From positions 1-38,186 of the forward strand of contig JASHPL010000254.1 of NCBI GenBank assembly GCA_030038125.1: a stretch of 38,186 nucleotides of DNA. The letters are read 5' to 3'. The DNA comes from Candidatus Sulfotelmatobacter sp. (GTDB lineage: Bacteria > Acidobacteriota > Terriglobia > Terriglobales > Acidobacteriaceae). A program made the translations under genes and the position numbers. Below the pieces are notes generated by a model. The model was not told where the DNA came from. It saw only the letters and a list, made by a program, of their open reading frames with translations, and made no database searches. Each line of letters opens with the position of its first letter. Position 1 is the stretch's first letter. This document shows positions 1 through 10,813 of the stretch, piece after piece.

Positions 1-205
1 TCTGCGCAGGACATTTCAGCTGCGCGATATTGACGGCCTATCGATCCGGGAAACCGCACAGATTTTGGGAGTGCCCACAGGTACTGTCAAGGCTCAATCA
101 GCACGGGCTCGCAAAAGACTCAAAGAATTGATGCGGCGTACCCTCAGGCCGCGGTCCTTCAAACTGCCAAATCAATTGTTGCGTTTCGCAGATTCGGCAA
201 GCTAA
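1..205 (+). CDS. ECF-type RNA polymerase sigma factor, C-terminal fragment (5' end outside window)
   Basis: The reading frame is open from the left edge (codons begin at base 2) to TAA at 203-205, giving 67 residues. They contain a typical sigma region 4 helix-turn-helix: a helix with FQLRDIDGLSIRETAQILGV, a turn, then PTGTVKAQSARARKRLKEL. This region contacts the -35 element in sigma70-family factors, so the complete protein most likely directs RNA polymerase to a small regulon. Regions 2 and any anti-sigma gene lie outside the window. The next gene begins 24 bp downstream and looks like a degenerate sigma protein, so the two may be co-transcribed. Family assignment is confident; the regulon is unknown. 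Confidence 0.85.
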   Translation, partial: LRRTFQLRDIDGLSIRETAQILGVPTGTVKAQSARARKRLKELMRRTLRPRSFKLPNQLLRFADSAS

Positions 206-229
206 ACCGGCGCGTCTGGAGGCGAAAAC

Positions 230-790
230 GTGGCTAAAGGGGGCATCAGTCTAGTTGGTGAGAGAGAAGCTGATCGATACGCGACTCAGGAGGATTTTTA
301 CACAATTTTTAATGATTATCTGATGGAGTTCTTTCAGCTTGCGTTTTTGCTCACGCGGGACCACGAAAAGGCGGAACGATGCATTGTAAAGGGCCTTGAA
401 GGTTGTGTCGCCCGAAACCGCATTTTTCGTGAATGGGCGCGTTCATGGGCGAGGCGAACAATCATCCAAGACGCAATCCTTGAATTGAGGCCCCGGCCCA
501 GTCAGTCCAATTCACCCCTGTCGGGAGCCATCTTTCCCTATGTTGGCCACATCTCGAATGGTCCAAGCGAACCTTTCTCAATGGACCTTGTGTTGGGCCT
601 TGAAGATTTCGAGCGATTTGTGTTCGTGATGTCCGTCCTGGAGCGGCACTCTGAGCACGACTGTAGTCTGCTCCTCGGCTGCTCGGTTAGAGAAATTCGG
701 GAGGCTCGTAATCATGCAATGAAGGAGCTGATGAACCCAAGCGAGCGGGATGTTTCGGAAAATCAACATTTTATTCACGAGACACAATAA
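230..790 (+). CDS. Sigma-factor-like protein of acidobacterial type, function unknown
   Basis: A 186-residue protein starting at GTG 230, with GGAGG at 218-222 placed 7 nt upstream. Residues about 23-80 resemble a worn sigma region 2 (FNDYLMEFFQLAFLLTRDHE, then a stretch around EWARSWARRTII). Residues about 140-170 resemble a region 4 helix-turn-helix (CSLLLGCSVREIREARNHAM). Proteins of this shape are common in Terriglobia, often beside ECF sigma genes. It may be a divergent sigma factor or a regulator that has kept the fold but lost promoter contacts. It follows the sigma fragment by 24 bp and is probably in the same transcript. Family impression is from memory; function is not established. 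Confidence 0.6.
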   Translation: MAKGGISLVGEREADRYATQEDFYTIFNDYLMEFFQLAFLLTRDHEKAERCIVKGLEGCVARNRIFREWARSWARRTIIQDAILELRPRPSQSNSPLSGAIFPYVGHISNGPSEPFSMDLVLGLEDFERFVFVMSVLERHSEHDCSLLLGCSVREIREARNHAMKELMNPSERDVSENQHFIHETQ

Positions 791-1101
791 AATGGACTTA
801 ATTCTGCGCAATCAGTCCTGACTGCTTTGTCTTCACACCCTTCATTTGGACAGATCCTTTGAGCGGGCCTTGACACACAACGCCAAAGTTTCTGGGCATG
901 TCTTTAGCGTCGAGTGTCGGCCTGAACAATAGATATTACCTAGACTGTCACTGACAGAGTCTTGACACCTTCGACAGTTCAACACCGGCCGCGATTCATT
1001 TTCCCAAGAGAACCCCAAGGTTGGAGCCAATCACAAAGATGCTCCACTCCAGTCCGTTTTGGCATTTCAGTTGCCCTTCGCGTTCGTGAGGCGATAGAAA
1101 C
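791..1101. other. Gene-free stretch upstream of the pagL-like gene
   Basis: No convincing coding region. Two short inverted repeats are visible: CAGTC-CT-GACTG near 811-822 and CTGTC-ACT-GACAG at 945-957. A TTGACA hexamer lies at 962-967 but has no matching -10 at the usual distance, so no promoter is called. If the true pagL-like start is later than 1102, the gap extends towards about 1240. Confidence 0.4.
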
Positions 1102-1830
1102 ATGGCTCCCCAATCCGGTCAGGCAGCATACCCGAAGCACCAAACCAAACGTGATCATCGCACTGATTTTTCGAATCTGCGATCACTCCCTTGCATACTT
1201 GCGGTACGAGATCAAACAAGGCAATGCACATTCCGGAATCGAGTATCGGTCTTATTGGCTGCGATTGTCATTGGCATGTTTTTTGTCACATCTGCCCCCG
1301 CACAGGAACAGCAACACGGTTATAGCGAATACACGGATTGGTTCGGCGGTGCATTTGAAAACGGCCATGCTTTCTCGAGCACTGTCGGCGGAAGAAATTA
1401 TCAGATCGAAAGCCGATACGAACGGCTTATGTATTGGAATGAGCCCTTTGCGGTACGCTGGGTTTTCGATTTAGTCCCTGTGGCACTGATCGGCGATCGA
1501 TATACTTACGATGGTCACCGAGCCTACGCCTACGGGGTCGGTGGCAGTCCTGTCGGCGCACAAGTAAATTTCGTGCATTTCCACCGGGTCGAACCTTTTC
1601 TTACAAGCGGTGGCGGCTTCCTGTACTTCAACCATCGAATGTTTGGAACCACTCAACAGTTCAACTTTACGGCTCAACTCGGTGGTGGTGTACAGTTATT
1701 CACACCCAACCGCCACTCCGCGATTGACATTGGTTACAAATATCACCACATTTCGAACGCAAATCTGGGCAATCGAAATCCTGGTTTGGACTCGCAGATG
1801 TTGTTCGTCGGCGTGTCTTTATTCCGGTGA
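1102..1830 (+). CDS. Lipid A 3-O-deacylase, PagL / acyloxyacyl hydrolase family
   Basis: An outer-membrane beta-barrel enzyme that would remove the 3-O-linked acyl chain of lipid A. The open frame gives 242 residues, but the first 45 or so are polar and unlike a signal peptide. The signal proper is RVSVLLAAIVIGMFF at about 47-61 followed by TSAPAQ, so translation may begin downstream of 1102 at a codon I cannot identify. The diagnostic active-site block is at 216-230: HISNAN, then NRNPGLD. In Pseudomonas PagL the triad is His126, Ser128, Glu140. Aligned without gaps, His216 and Ser218 match and the Glu position is Asp230. The protein ends in Phe-Arg, with a strand-like VGVSLFR, as expected for a barrel. 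Neighbours do not suggest an operon. Confidence 0.8.
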   Translation: MAPQSGQAAYPKHQTKRDHRTDFSNLRSLPCILAVRDQTRQCTFRNRVSVLLAAIVIGMFFVTSAPAQEQQHGYSEYTDWFGGAFENGHAFSSTVGGRNYQIESRYERLMYWNEPFAVRWVFDLVPVALIGDRYTYDGHRAYAYGVGGSPVGAQVNFVHFHRVEPFLTSGGGFLYFNHRMFGTTQQFNFTAQLGGGVQLFTPNRHSAIDIGYKYHHISNANLGNRNPGLDSQMLFVGVSLFR

Positions 1831-2436
1831 GCCTGGTTGCAGAGGATGTGGTCACGTACCAAAGACGGTGTCAAGCAATTTAACACATTCGCTCTAATGC
1901 TGGCTCTTTCATGCGGCAGAACTTGACGGTAAACACACGGTTCGCGGCAACTGTTCTAGTTCGACTTCCTCAACGGAAAGCGATCTCAGCCTTCCGGTCT
2001 CCATGGTTCCTCGACACGGCTTCGACCCCACAATACATTTGCCTCCTCAGTGGAATTGGTTCCTGCCCTGTGTTCTCAAGCGATTAGCTGAATATTGTCG
2101 GTTTCTCATAATTGTCGAGTTTGGCGCCTCGGTAATCGTCTCTCTCGACACTTTTGACCTCTTTGACACTCGCCCGTGGCTACAACTGCCTGAAAGTCAT
2201 TCATTCGGCGAGATCTAGCGTGCTCTCGGCTATGGCACGCGATTTGCGCTTGCGGAGGATGAAGTGATTGTTGTAGTGATTGAGGCCCACCAGTAAAGCA
2301 ATCGCGTAACTCACGCGCCCGGTCGACGGGATGACTCCGAGGGCAGATTTTCCCACGACCGAGCAGCGTCGTGATTCAGGCGCGCCAGTGACGCGATCAA
2401 GCGAAAACTCAGAAGCCAAGATTGAGGGGAAATATG
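1831..2436. other. Gene-free stretch upstream of the RND efflux operon
   Basis: About 600 bp with no coding region I can support. Short open frames exist on both strands but lack ribosome-binding sites and recognisable motifs. The RND operon promoter and any repressor operator should lie in the last 150 bp; no clear -35/-10 pair or strong palindrome was found there. Confidence 0.4.
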
Positions 2437-3576
2437 ATGAAGCAATTGTGGATAAGTTTAGCCAGCGCGGTGCTCCTTTTGAATGCAGTTGGCTGCAGCA
2501 ACGATAAGGTGCGGGCTGCGGCCACCCCTCCACCGCCGGTGGTCGAAGTGGCGCCGGTCATTCAAAAGGATGTGCCGGTTCAGGGCGAGTGGGTCGGAAC
2601 GCTCGAAGGCTACGTTAATGCGCAGATTTCGCCGCAAGTGAGCGGTTACTTGATTCGCCAGGACTATCAGGAAGGGGCTCTTGTCAGGAAGGGTCAAGTG
2701 CTGTTTGACATCGATCCGCGCCCATTTCAAGCCGTGCTTGATCAAGCCAAAGGGCAGTTAGCGCAGGCTGAGGCGCAGATGGCGAACGCCCAAATTAACG
2801 TGAAACGCGACATACCCGAAGCCGAGGCACACGCAATTCCGCAGAGCCAACTTGACAACGACACGCAGTCACTCCTAGCGGCGAAGGCCGCAGTCGAGGC
2901 CGACCAGGCGGCCGTCGAACAAGCCAGCATAAATCTTGGCTACACCAAAGTTCTTTCGCTTATCGACGGGATCGCCGGAATTAACACTGTGCAGGTAGGC
3001 AACCTGGTGGGACCGTCAACGGTGCTCACCGCGGTTTCGCAACTAAGTCCGATTAAAGTTTATTTCCCGATCAGCGAACAAGAGTATTTGCGCATGGCCG
3101 ATGGCGGCGGCCCGGGGAGCGTTGACTTTATGACACACGCTTCCCGAATCCCTTTGAAGTTGACTTTAGCCGACGGCAGTACCTACCCGCATCCCGGCAA
3201 AATCATCTTCGCAGACCGCCAGGTAAACACGCAGACCGGAACTATTCAGATCGTGGGCGAGTTTCAGAACTCCAGAAATCTATTGCGACCCGGCCAATAC
3301 GCACGCATACAGGCGCTAACCGGAAATATGGAGGGAGCGCTGCTCGTACCGCAGGCTGCGATGAATCAGGAGCAAGGCAGCTACCAAGTCACGGTTATCG
3401 GTGCTGACAATCGGGCACATCTCCGTACCGTACAGGTCGGACCGACAGTGGGCACGCTCTGGGTGGTCACTTCGGGGCTGAAGCCGGGAGAACGCGTTGC
3501 GGTTGTTGGCGGAGAGAAAACCAAAGACGGCCAACCGGTGAATCCCACACCGTACAAGGAAACGGAGGTCCGATAA
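2437..3576 (+). CDS. RND efflux periplasmic adaptor lipoprotein (HlyD/AcrA family)
   Basis: The membrane-fusion subunit that links the inner-membrane pump to the outer-membrane channel. It has 379 residues from ATG 2437. Tandem ATGs occur at 2434 and 2437; the AGGGG at 2425-2429 is better spaced (7 nt) for 2437. The N-terminus is a lipoprotein signal with AVGC, making Cys20 the lipidated residue. After it come a lipoyl-type strand block ([20 protein letters not shown], about residues 63-82), an alpha-hairpin rich in Ala and Gln (about 95-170), then the beta-barrel and membrane-proximal domains. The hairpin is short, as in MexA/AcrA relatives. The stop codon is 2 bp before the pump gene, so the genes are translationally linked. 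Confidence 0.93.
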   Translation: MKQLWISLASAVLLLNAVGCSNDKVRAAATPPPPVVEVAPVIQKDVPVQGEWVGTLEGYVNAQISPQVSGYLIRQDYQEGALVRKGQVLFDIDPRPFQAVLDQAKGQLAQAEAQMANAQINVKRDIPEAEAHAIPQSQLDNDTQSLLAAKAAVEADQAAVEQASINLGYTKVLSLIDGIAGINTVQVGNLVGPSTVLTAVSQLSPIKVYFPISEQEYLRMADGGGPGSVDFMTHASRIPLKLTLADGSTYPHPGKIIFADRQVNTQTGTIQIVGEFQNSRNLLRPGQYARIQALTGNMEGALLVPQAAMNQEQGSYQVTVIGADNRAHLRTVQVGPTVGTLWVVTSGLKPGERVAVVGGEKTKDGQPVNPTPYKETEVR

Positions 3577-3578
3577 TC

Positions 3579-6500
3579 ATGGCGCACTTTTTTATTCGAC
3601 GGCCCATCGTCGCGATCGTGATTGCGATCCTTACAGTTATCGTCGGGGCAATCTCGATCGCAACCTTGCCGGTAGCGCAGTTCCCGCAGATTGCTCCGCC
3701 CGAAATCAGGTTGCAAGCCAACTATCCGGGCGCAGACGCGCTAACTCTGGAGCAAGCGGTTGCCACACCCATCGAACAGCAGGTCAACGGTGTAGACAAC
3801 ATGTCCTACATGTACTCCCTAAACGTCACCGCCAACCAGTCTACGACGTTGTTCGCCGATTTCGACGTCAAGACCGATCCCAACATGGATCTGCTGCTCA
3901 CCCAGTCGCGCCAGCAACTGGCTAACGGTCAGTTGCCGCCCGTGGTGAACAATTACGGAATCAGCCTGAAAAAGTCGACCACCGCTCCGCTAATGCTGAT
4001 CGCGTTGTACTCGCCGCATGGGTCTCGCGATGCGACCTACTTGGCGAACTACGCCTATATCAACCTCAACGATCCGATTGCTCGCTTGTACGGGGTTGGT
4101 CAAACGCAGATCTTTGGCGCCGGACAGTATGCCATCAGGTTATGGGTGAAGCCTGACCAAATGGCCAAGCTTGGCATCACCGTCACAGACATTTATAACG
4201 CGTTGCAGGCACAGAACACGGTGAATCCGGCTGGACAGGTGGGGGGCGAGCCAGCTCAGAGCAACCAGCAATTCACCTATGCTGTGTTGGCTCAAGGTCG
4301 CCTGACGACGCCAGAACAGTTCGGCAACGTGATCGTGCGCGAAGCTTCGAATGGTGGAACGGTTCGAGTCAGAGATGTAGCCCGAGTCGAGTTGGGCACA
4401 CAGGACTACAGTTTGAGCGGTCGCCTGAATGGCCAGCCCAGCGCCGTCATTGCCGTCTACCAGTTACCCGGGACCAATGCTGTTCAAACGGTTGCGGGTG
4501 TGCGGAAGCTCATGGAGCAAATGAAGCGACGCTTCCCGCAGGACATTGACTACGCCGTTTCGCTCGACCAGACACTCCCCGTTACGGCCGGTATGAAAGA
4601 GATCTTTTGGACTCTCGTGATTGCGATCGTGCTGGTGATTTTTGTCGTCTATCTCTTCCTGCAAGACTGGCGGGCCACGCTTATCCCGATGCTTGCCGTG
4701 CCCGTCTCGCTGATCGGTACATTCGTTGTTTTTCCATTGTTCGGCTTCTCGATCAACACGCTATCGATGTTCGGGTTGGTGCTCGCAATTGGATTGGTGG
4801 TCGACGACGCTATCGTGGTCGTGGAGGGAGTACAACATCATATCGAAGAAGGGCTGGCCCCCAAAGACGCCGCCCGCAAAGCGATGGATGAGCTTTCCGG
4901 CCCTGTTGTCGGTATCGCTCTAGTCTTGGCCTCGGTTTTCGTGCCGACGGCTTTCATTCCAGGCATCACCGGCAGACTATATCAGCAGTTTGCCGTCACC
5001 ATCGCGATCTCTGTGATCCTTTCAGCATTTAACGCCCTGACGCTCAGTCCGGCGCTGGCGTCGCTGCTGCTCAAGCCAAAGAGGGAGACCCGTGGTCCGC
5101 TCGGAAAATTCTTTGGCTGGTTCAACCACTATTGGGATGAATCCACCGACAGCTTTGTGCGCTGGTCGGGCAACCTGATTCGGAAGGCTGCGGTGGTGAT
5201 GGTGCTGCTTGTCGTTGCCGGCGCTGCGGCGTGGCTCTTCAGCAGCCATCTGCCGACCAGTTTCATGCCGGATGAAGACCAGGGCTACCTCTATATCAAT
5301 ATGCAATTGCCGAATGCGGCGTCCATGGAACGCACCAGCGAGGCTGCGAAACAGGTAGAAGCGATGCTCGCAAAGACTCCGGGAGTTCAGTACACCACAA
5401 GCGTCATTGGTTTCAGTTTGCTTAGCTTCACCCGGACTTCGTATAACGCCTTCTTCTTTGTAACTCTCAAGCCGTGGGAGAAGCGCAAAACCCAGGCCGA
5501 ACAATATCAGGCCATTAAGGCGCATTTGAATCAGGAACTTCACGGCCTGCCTGAAGGGACAGTTTTCAGTTTCTCGCCCCCGGCGATTCCCGGCGTCGGC
5601 ACAGCCGGCGGCGTCACGTTTGTTCTTGAGGACCGCGCTGGAAAGGATGTCCAGTTTCTTTCAAATAACCTGGCCAAGTTCCTGGCGGCCGCTCGCAAGC
5701 GCCCAGAACTCGCCTCAGTCTTCACCACGTTTATCCCCAGCGTGCCGCAAGAATTCATCAATGTAGACAAGGACAAAGTGTTGAAGCAAGGCGTGAGTTT
5801 GACGGATGTCTATAACACTATTCAAGCCTACATGGGAGGGTTATTCGTCAACTACTACAACGATTTCGGCCGCACCTGGCAGGTATATGTGGAGGCCGAA
5901 GCTCCTTACCGTGCGACGACCTACGATCTCGGACAATTCTATGTCCGAAACGCCCAGGGGCAGCCAGTACCTCTGACCGCCCTGGCAAACTTCGAGACCC
6001 GTCACGGCCCCGAGTTCACGATGCGCTACAACGAGTACCGTTCCGCGCAAATCAATGCCAGCGCGGCTCCCGGTTATAGCTCCGATCAGGCAACGGCGGC
6101 GCTGGAGGATGTTTTCAAGAAAACCATGCCCAGCGAAATGGGCTTCGACTACATCGGGATGTCTTACCAGGAGCAAAAGGCACGTCAAGGAGTGCCTTCT
6201 TCCGTCATCTTCGGATTTTCCCTGTTGTTCGTTTTTCTGATTCTGGCGGCGCTCTATGAAAGCTGGACAGTGCCTTTTAGCGTGTTGCTAAGTACGCCAG
6301 TCGCGGTTTTCGGCGCTCTCGCTACGCTCTGGTTGCGTCGAGTCGTGCTTGGCTGGTTTTCGCCAGCGTACATGGTTCAAATCGAGAACGACGTCTACGC
6401 CCAGATCGGGCTAGTGATGCTGATCGGCTTGGCTGCCAAGAATTCGATTCTGATCGTGGCCTTTGCCAAGGAGGACTATGAGCGCGGCATGTCCATCGCC

Positions 6501-6779
6501 GATGCGGCACTTTCAGCGGCGAGGCTTCGTTTCCGGCCTCTCATGATGACCGCGCTCGCCTTTATTCTCGGCTGCGTGCCGCTTTGGACAGCCTCAGGAG
6601 CAGGCTCCGTAGCGCGCCAGATCATGGGCACGGCGGTAATTGGAGGGATGATCGCGGAGACGTTCATCGGCAGATTCTTTGTGCCTGCGATTTTCTACGT
6701 AGTTGAGAAATTGTCAGGCGCTGAGAAAAGACCAGCTTTACCGCTCACTGCCGCCGAAGCACCCAGTCAGGGGGATTGA
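3579..6779 (+). CDS. RND multidrug efflux permease, HAE1 (AcrB/MexB) family
   Basis: A 1066-residue inner-membrane proton/drug antiporter, full length for the HAE1 family. Start ATG 3579 follows GGAGG at 3564-3568. It opens with the standard [16 protein letters not shown] first helix and the [12 protein letters not shown] segment. The proton relay is intact: the paired acidic residues are in [14 protein letters not shown] (AcrB Asp407/Asp408) and the lysine in [18 protein letters not shown] (AcrB Lys940). Two periplasmic loops are seen, each after TM1 and TM7. The HAE1 family exports hydrophobic compounds rather than metals, so this is a drug or solvent pump by sequence; the substrate is unknown. 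Middle gene of a three-gene operon. Confidence 0.95.
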   Translation: MAHFFIRRPIVAIVIAILTVIVGAISIATLPVAQFPQIAPPEIRLQANYPGADALTLEQAVATPIEQQVNGVDNMSYMYSLNVTANQSTTLFADFDVKTDPNMDLLLTQSRQQLANGQLPPVVNNYGISLKKSTTAPLMLIALYSPHGSRDATYLANYAYINLNDPIARLYGVGQTQIFGAGQYAIRLWVKPDQMAKLGITVTDIYNALQAQNTVNPAGQVGGEPAQSNQQFTYAVLAQGRLTTPEQFGNVIVREASNGGTVRVRDVARVELGTQDYSLSGRLNGQPSAVIAVYQLPGTNAVQTVAGVRKLMEQMKRRFPQDIDYAVSLDQTLPVTAGMKEIFWTLVIAIVLVIFVVYLFLQDWRATLIPMLAVPVSLIGTFVVFPLFGFSINTLSMFGLVLAIGLVVDDAIVVVEGVQHHIEEGLAPKDAARKAMDELSGPVVGIALVLASVFVPTAFIPGITGRLYQQFAVTIAISVILSAFNALTLSPALASLLLKPKRETRGPLGKFFGWFNHYWDESTDSFVRWSGNLIRKAAVVMVLLVVAGAAAWLFSSHLPTSFMPDEDQGYLYINMQLPNAASMERTSEAAKQVEAMLAKTPGVQYTTSVIGFSLLSFTRTSYNAFFFVTLKPWEKRKTQAEQYQAIKAHLNQELHGLPEGTVFSFSPPAIPGVGTAGGVTFVLEDRAGKDVQFLSNNLAKFLAAARKRPELASVFTTFIPSVPQEFINVDKDKVLKQGVSLTDVYNTIQAYMGGLFVNYYNDFGRTWQVYVEAEAPYRATTYDLGQFYVRNAQGQPVPLTALANFETRHGPEFTMRYNEYRSAQINASAAPGYSSDQATAALEDVFKKTMPSEMGFDYIGMSYQEQKARQGVPSSVIFGFSLLFVFLILAALYESWTVPFSVLLSTPVAVFGALATLWLRRVVLGWFSPAYMVQIENDVYAQIGLVMLIGLAAKNSILIVAFAKEDYERGMSIADAALSAARLRFRPLMMTALAFILGCVPLWTASGAGSVARQIMGTAVIGGMIAETFIGRFFVPAIFYVVEKLSGAEKRPALPLTAAEAPSQGD

Positions 6780-6781
6780 TT

Positions 6782-8179
6782 ATGAAGACGACTGCACTAT
6801 TGGGAATTGTTGCCGTGCTGGTTCTGGAGGCGGGCTGCCTGATGGGGCCAAAATACAAACGGCCGGCTGTGGATGTGCCTCAGGGATACCGTGCACCTGC
6901 CCCACAACAGGCCGCGGTGGCTTCGTCGCTGGGCAATGAAGGATGGTGGCAGGTCTACCAGGATCCAGTTCTGGCACAACTGATCCACACGGCCATTGCG
7001 GACAACTACGACGTGCGTATCGCAGCCGCTCGTGTACTCGAGGCCCAAGCGCAAGTCGGCATTACTCGAGCCAACCAGCTACCTTCCGCCAGCGTTGGCG
7101 CGGACGTTTTCAGTGAGCAGAACGCCAAAGTTACAAGTCTATTTCCCGCTTACCAGGTCAATGGCGGCGAACTCAACCTGTCGGTGATCTGGAATCTGGA
7201 CTTCTGGGGGAAGTATCGCCGACAAACCGAGGCGGCTCGCGCCCAGTTACTCGCAACTGAGTGGGGGCAACGAGCTGTCATGTCATCGCTGGTTGCTAAT
7301 GTGGCGACGGCTTATTTTCAGCTTCGTGCGCTCGACAGTGAGCTTGACATCACGAAACGAACGCTCGCATCCAGGCAGCAGTCGCTGCATCTGACTAACG
7401 TGCTTGAAAGCCATGGCGGGGCCTCGGGACTTGACGTGAGTCAATCCGAGCAACTCGTCTACACTGCCTCGGAAACGATTCCTGATCTCGAGCGGCAAAT
7501 TCAGCAGCAGGAAAACGTACTTAGCGTTCTGCTCGGCGAAAATCCCCAATCCGTTCCCCGCGGACGCGCGCTGACCGAACAGCCCGTCCCCCAGAACGTC
7601 CCGGCCGGCTTGCCGTCGGAATTACTCGAGCGCCGGCCGGACGTTCGTCAAGCCGAGGAAATCATCGTCGCAGCCAACGCCCAAATCGGTGTCGCGAAGG
7701 CCTCGTTCTTTCCTAACTTGTCTCTCACTGGATTGGGAGGCTTGGAGAGCAACGCATTGCACCAGTTCATCACACAGCCCTCAGAGACCTGGAACGGGGC
7801 GTTCAGCGTAAGTCAGCCCGTCTTCCAAGGTGGAGCGCTCAGCTCGGGACTCCGGCTTGCCCGAGCGAACTGGCAGGAAGCAGTGCTCTCTTACCAACAA
7901 ACGGTTCAGGACGCCCTTGAACAGGTTTCCAATTCACTTGTCGCTTCGCAAAAGAATCGCGAATTCCGCGAACAACAGGACCTGCTCACCGGCGCGGCGC
8001 AGCGAACCGATCAACTGTCTGAAGTGCTTTATCAGAACGGCGGAACGAGTTACCTGCAAGTGCTGACCGCCGAAACGAATTACCTTTCAGCGGAACTCAA
8101 CCTGGTGCAAGCCCAACTGAACGAGAGGTTAGCGTTGGTGCAGCTTTATCAGTCCCTGGGAGGTGGGTGGCAGCAATAG
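6782..8179 (+). CDS. RND efflux outer-membrane factor, NodT/OprM-type lipoprotein
   Basis: The outer-membrane and periplasmic tunnel of the preceding pump. 465 residues from ATG 6782, 2 bp after the permease stop, with a GGGGGA ribosome-binding site at 6770-6775. The signal ends in LEAGC (lipidated Cys19), followed by the family opening GPKYKRP. Two homologous OEP repeats are present: one with NYDVRIAAARVLEAQAQVG near residues 78-96, and one with ERRPDVRQAEEIIVAANAQI near 285-304. The length is normal. With the adaptor and permease this completes a MexAB-OprM-like assembly. The gene is convergent with the sigma54 activator whose stop is 120 bp away. Confidence 0.93.
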   Translation: MKTTALLGIVAVLVLEAGCLMGPKYKRPAVDVPQGYRAPAPQQAAVASSLGNEGWWQVYQDPVLAQLIHTAIADNYDVRIAAARVLEAQAQVGITRANQLPSASVGADVFSEQNAKVTSLFPAYQVNGGELNLSVIWNLDFWGKYRRQTEAARAQLLATEWGQRAVMSSLVANVATAYFQLRALDSELDITKRTLASRQQSLHLTNVLESHGGASGLDVSQSEQLVYTASETIPDLERQIQQQENVLSVLLGENPQSVPRGRALTEQPVPQNVPAGLPSELLERRPDVRQAEEIIVAANAQIGVAKASFFPNLSLTGLGGLESNALHQFITQPSETWNGAFSVSQPVFQGGALSSGLRLARANWQEAVLSYQQTVQDALEQVSNSLVASQKNREFREQQDLLTGAAQRTDQLSEVLYQNGGTSYLQVLTAETNYLSAELNLVQAQLNERLALVQLYQSLGGGWQQ

Positions 8180-8298
8180 GATAGGGAAAAGATCTTTGAC
8201 AGAATTCTAGTTAGGTTCAACTGGCCGCGAAGCCCCGGAGGGTCCGTTATCCGAGTGCCCCGAATCGCGAGATTCCAGTTGCCCGAGGGTGCTTCCCT

Positions 8299-10464
8299 TC
8301 AGCTGTAATCTGCGGGATCAATGCCGAACCTTCTGATGCGCGATAGAAGCGTCGTCCGATTAACGCCCAGGAGTGCGGCGGCTCCCTCGGCGCCGCCAAC
8401 GCGCCCCCGGCTTTCGGTAAGAGCCCGCTCAATTTCTTCACGTTTCTTCTGAGCGCGTTCCTCGCGTTTCTTCTGCGCGCCCTCGTATCCGGGCGTCTTG
8501 TTCCCAGTGAGGGCATCAAGGGTTTCCTTCACAATGCGCGCGATGTCTTGCTGTCCTGAGTCCTTCACAACCGTACCGGTTTCCTGAGCGCCCGCTCTGC
8601 GAAGTTCTCCGAGCGGGGCTTCGAGCGACTTGCCCCGCGTCAGGATCACGGCGCGCTCGATAAAGTTTTCCAGTTCACGGATGTTGCCTGGCCATTCCGA
8701 TGCGACGAGTCCTTTCATCACGGCCGGAGAAATCGCCTCAATCCTCTTCTGCATCTGCTTCGCGAATTTCTGGACGAAGTAGCTCACCAGCAGAGGAATG
8801 TCTTCCTTGCGTTCGCGCAGAGGCGGTATGCGAATGGGAAATACGTTGAGGCGATAGTACAAATCGCTGCGGAATTCTTTCTTAGCAATCATCTCTTCCA
8901 GGTCGCGATTTGTTGCAGCTACCAGCCGTATATTCACTTTGCGGGTATGAGTGCTGCCCAAACGCTCGAACTCTCGTTCCTGCAGTGCTCGCAGCAGCTT
9001 CGGCTGAATCTCGATCGGAATGTCGCCCACTTCATCCAAAAAGAGCGTTCCCTGGTCCGCCAGTTCGAGTCGCCCGACTTTCTGCGCGATGGCACCGGTG
9101 AACGCGCCCTTTTCATGTCCGAATAATTCGCTTTCCAGAAGACCGGTGGGGATCGCGGCACAGTTCATCTTGACGAAGGTGCGGTCTTCGCGACGACTGC
9201 GATCGTGAATCGCGCGTGCAATCAGTTCTTTCCCGGTACCGGTCTCGCCCAGCAGCAGTACCGTCGAGTCGTTTGGAGCTACAGTCTCAACCAACTCGAG
9301 AACATGCCTTAGTGTTGGACTATTTCCGACGATGTTCTCAAAGTTCATGTCGCTCCGGATCTCTTCTTCGAGATAAAGCTTTTCTTGGGCAAGCTTGTCT
9401 TTGAGCTCCGAAATCTCTTTATATGCCAAAGCGTTTTCAATGGCGATGGCGATCTGGCCGGCTGCACGGGTAAGGAATTCAAGCTCCTCTGGCGTAAAGA
9501 GAGTCTCGGTGGTGCGCGCAATTGTTAAGAATCCGAGCGCGCGACCTCGATTCACCAGGGGAATCAAGCCCTGGCTCGTGAAACCTTCCGCGACTACTTT
9601 CTCGTATGTTTCAGGACTGTAATCGCCCGGGTCTAGCGGGTTCACGATAGTCGGCCTCAAGGTTTCTAGAACGCGCTTAGCTGCCCCGCCGATTGTGAGG
9701 ATGTCTTCTTCATTAATGAAGCCTTTGCCACGAGGAAAGTCGACTGTACATATTTTCGTTTTGTCCGAACCAGGTTGCAAGATTGAAACACCAACCGCGT
9801 CACATTGCATGACCTCGCGAATATTTGCTGCGATCGCTCGTAACAGATCCCGAAACTGAAGATTCGATGTAATTCGATTGGTCAGGTCGAGAAGCAACTG
9901 CAGCCGGTCGTTCTGACTTTGTAAGCGCGCCTGCGCCACCTGCGCGCGCTTCAGATTCAACCCGTCATCCAGTGCGAATGCGACGACACGCGCGATCAAC
10001 CCGAGAAAGCCCAAGTCTTCATCGCTGAATGGTGAGGCTGTGTCGCGAGCGATTCCCAAAGTACCCAATCGCCGATTAGGGGTCGTCATGGGTATACTGA
10101 CTCCCGAGCCGAAACCCATTTCCCTCACCCACCGCTTGAATCGTGGAGAACGCTCTTCGGCATCCCAATAGACGATACGGACGCCATCCGGGCTGCCGAT
10201 AGCTTCCCAAATCGGAAGCTCTTCCATAGGCAGATCCGGCAAAGGCACACCGCCCCTACCGCGCACCCGATATTCAATCTCTTTGGAATTCTCCTTTAAT
10301 ACAACCATGTACAGATGGTCGAAATACAGGAACTGGTCCAGTTCATTTGCGAGGCTTTTCGCTAATTCCTCAGGCTCGCAGCTCGTGCAAAGGGCTTCAC
10401 TAATTCGCACGATGGCGTCGTAGCGTTCGCTGTTGCTTTGACGCAGGATGGTATCGGTGCTCAT
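8299..10464 (-). CDS. Sigma54-dependent transcriptional activator with two GAF domains (FhlA/NorR-like)
   Basis: An enhancer-binding activator that would remodel sigma54 RNA polymerase when its GAF sensors are engaged. From ATG 10464 it has 721 residues; a GTG at 10578 would add 38. GAF domains lie at about 9-167 and 190-350, followed by a coiled coil. The AAA+ domain has Walker A GETGTGKE (about 406), the sigma54-contacting GAFTGA loop (about 453) and Walker [10 protein letters not shown] (about 473). A Fis-type HTH ends the protein ([16 protein letters not shown]). Between AAA+ and HTH a charged linker carries a tandem 8-residue duplication, AQKKREER then AQKKREEI. The effector is unknown. 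It is divergent from the copper-type cassette, a possible but unproven target. Confidence 0.9.
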   Translation of the reverse strand: MSTDTILRQSNSERYDAIVRISEALCTSCEPEELAKSLANELDQFLYFDHLYMVVLKENSKEIEYRVRGRGGVPLPDLPMEELPIWEAIGSPDGVRIVYWDAEERSPRFKRWVREMGFGSGVSIPMTTPNRRLGTLGIARDTASPFSDEDLGFLGLIARVVAFALDDGLNLKRAQVAQARLQSQNDRLQLLLDLTNRITSNLQFRDLLRAIAANIREVMQCDAVGVSILQPGSDKTKICTVDFPRGKGFINEEDILTIGGAAKRVLETLRPTIVNPLDPGDYSPETYEKVVAEGFTSQGLIPLVNRGRALGFLTIARTTETLFTPEELEFLTRAAGQIAIAIENALAYKEISELKDKLAQEKLYLEEEIRSDMNFENIVGNSPTLRHVLELVETVAPNDSTVLLLGETGTGKELIARAIHDRSRREDRTFVKMNCAAIPTGLLESELFGHEKGAFTGAIAQKVGRLELADQGTLFLDEVGDIPIEIQPKLLRALQEREFERLGSTHTRKVNIRLVAATNRDLEEMIAKKEFRSDLYYRLNVFPIRIPPLRERKEDIPLLVSYFVQKFAKQMQKRIEAISPAVMKGLVASEWPGNIRELENFIERAVILTRGKSLEAPLGELRRAGAQETGTVVKDSGQQDIARIVKETLDALTGNKTPGYEGAQKKREERAQKKREEIERALTESRGRVGGAEGAAALLGVNRTTLLSRIRRFGIDPADYS
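8431..8478 (-). repeat. 24-bp tandem duplication inside the sigma54 activator linker
   Basis: Two adjacent 24-bp units encode AQKKREER and AQKKREEI. They share CGTTTCTTCTG on the plus strand at 8441-8451 and 8465-8475 and differ at only a few bases. The duplication keeps frame and lengthens the basic/acidic linker between the AAA+ and DNA-binding domains. Confidence 0.8.
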
Positions 10465-10813
10465 ACGGTTATCACCTGGATCCTGGCGCGAGAACTGTTT
10501 TGAAAGTACTTGATGATTCAGACCGCTAAAGGTCGCAATATCCTTCGAAGGGGCCCCGGGCACTTTGAAGCGTACCACGTGCCCTGGACTGGCAATAAAG
10601 CGCCAGGAGACTGATAGATATTCTCATCGCCGGTTCGCAGCCGGAGAAATAACCCTTGCACACTGTATTCCCAGTAACTACAGCCTACACCCCTTCTGGT
10701 GCGGTTTCCATTGCGGCACGACATCATCAAAAGTCGCTTCATACACTTTATCTACCCGGACGTTGTCTGGAAGGTTTTTCTTGACAGGATTGCTTATACT
10801 AAACGACTGAAAA
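10465..10813. promoter_or_regulatory. Divergent intergenic region between the sigma54 activator and the copper-type cassette
   Basis: About 350 bp with no supported gene. It must hold promoters for both directions. On the plus strand TATACT at 10795-10800 is a plausible -10 only 13 bp before the ATG at 10814, which would give a leader of only a few bases. A TTGACA at 10781-10786 is too close (8 bp) to act as its -35. I looked for a GG-N10-GC sigma54 element and found none with both parts conserved. Confidence 0.4.

Noticed and set aside
2201-2533. Minus-strand frame ending in a stretch with LNHYNNHFILRKRKSRAIAE, suggestive of a transposase or integrase tail
   Set aside because: No catalytic motif, terminal repeats or start signal; the upstream half overlaps the adaptor gene antisense. 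The resemblance is too vague to call a mobile element.
10781-10800. TTGACA and TATACT as a paired -35/-10 promoter
   Set aside because: Only 8 bp separate them, too short for sigma70 or for MerR-type promoters.
10465-10813. Possible sigma54 promoter near the activator, for example around TGCGGTTTCCATTGCGG and CGGCACG
   Set aside because: The GG and GC dinucleotides are not 10 bp apart in any candidate, so the -24/-12 geometry fails.
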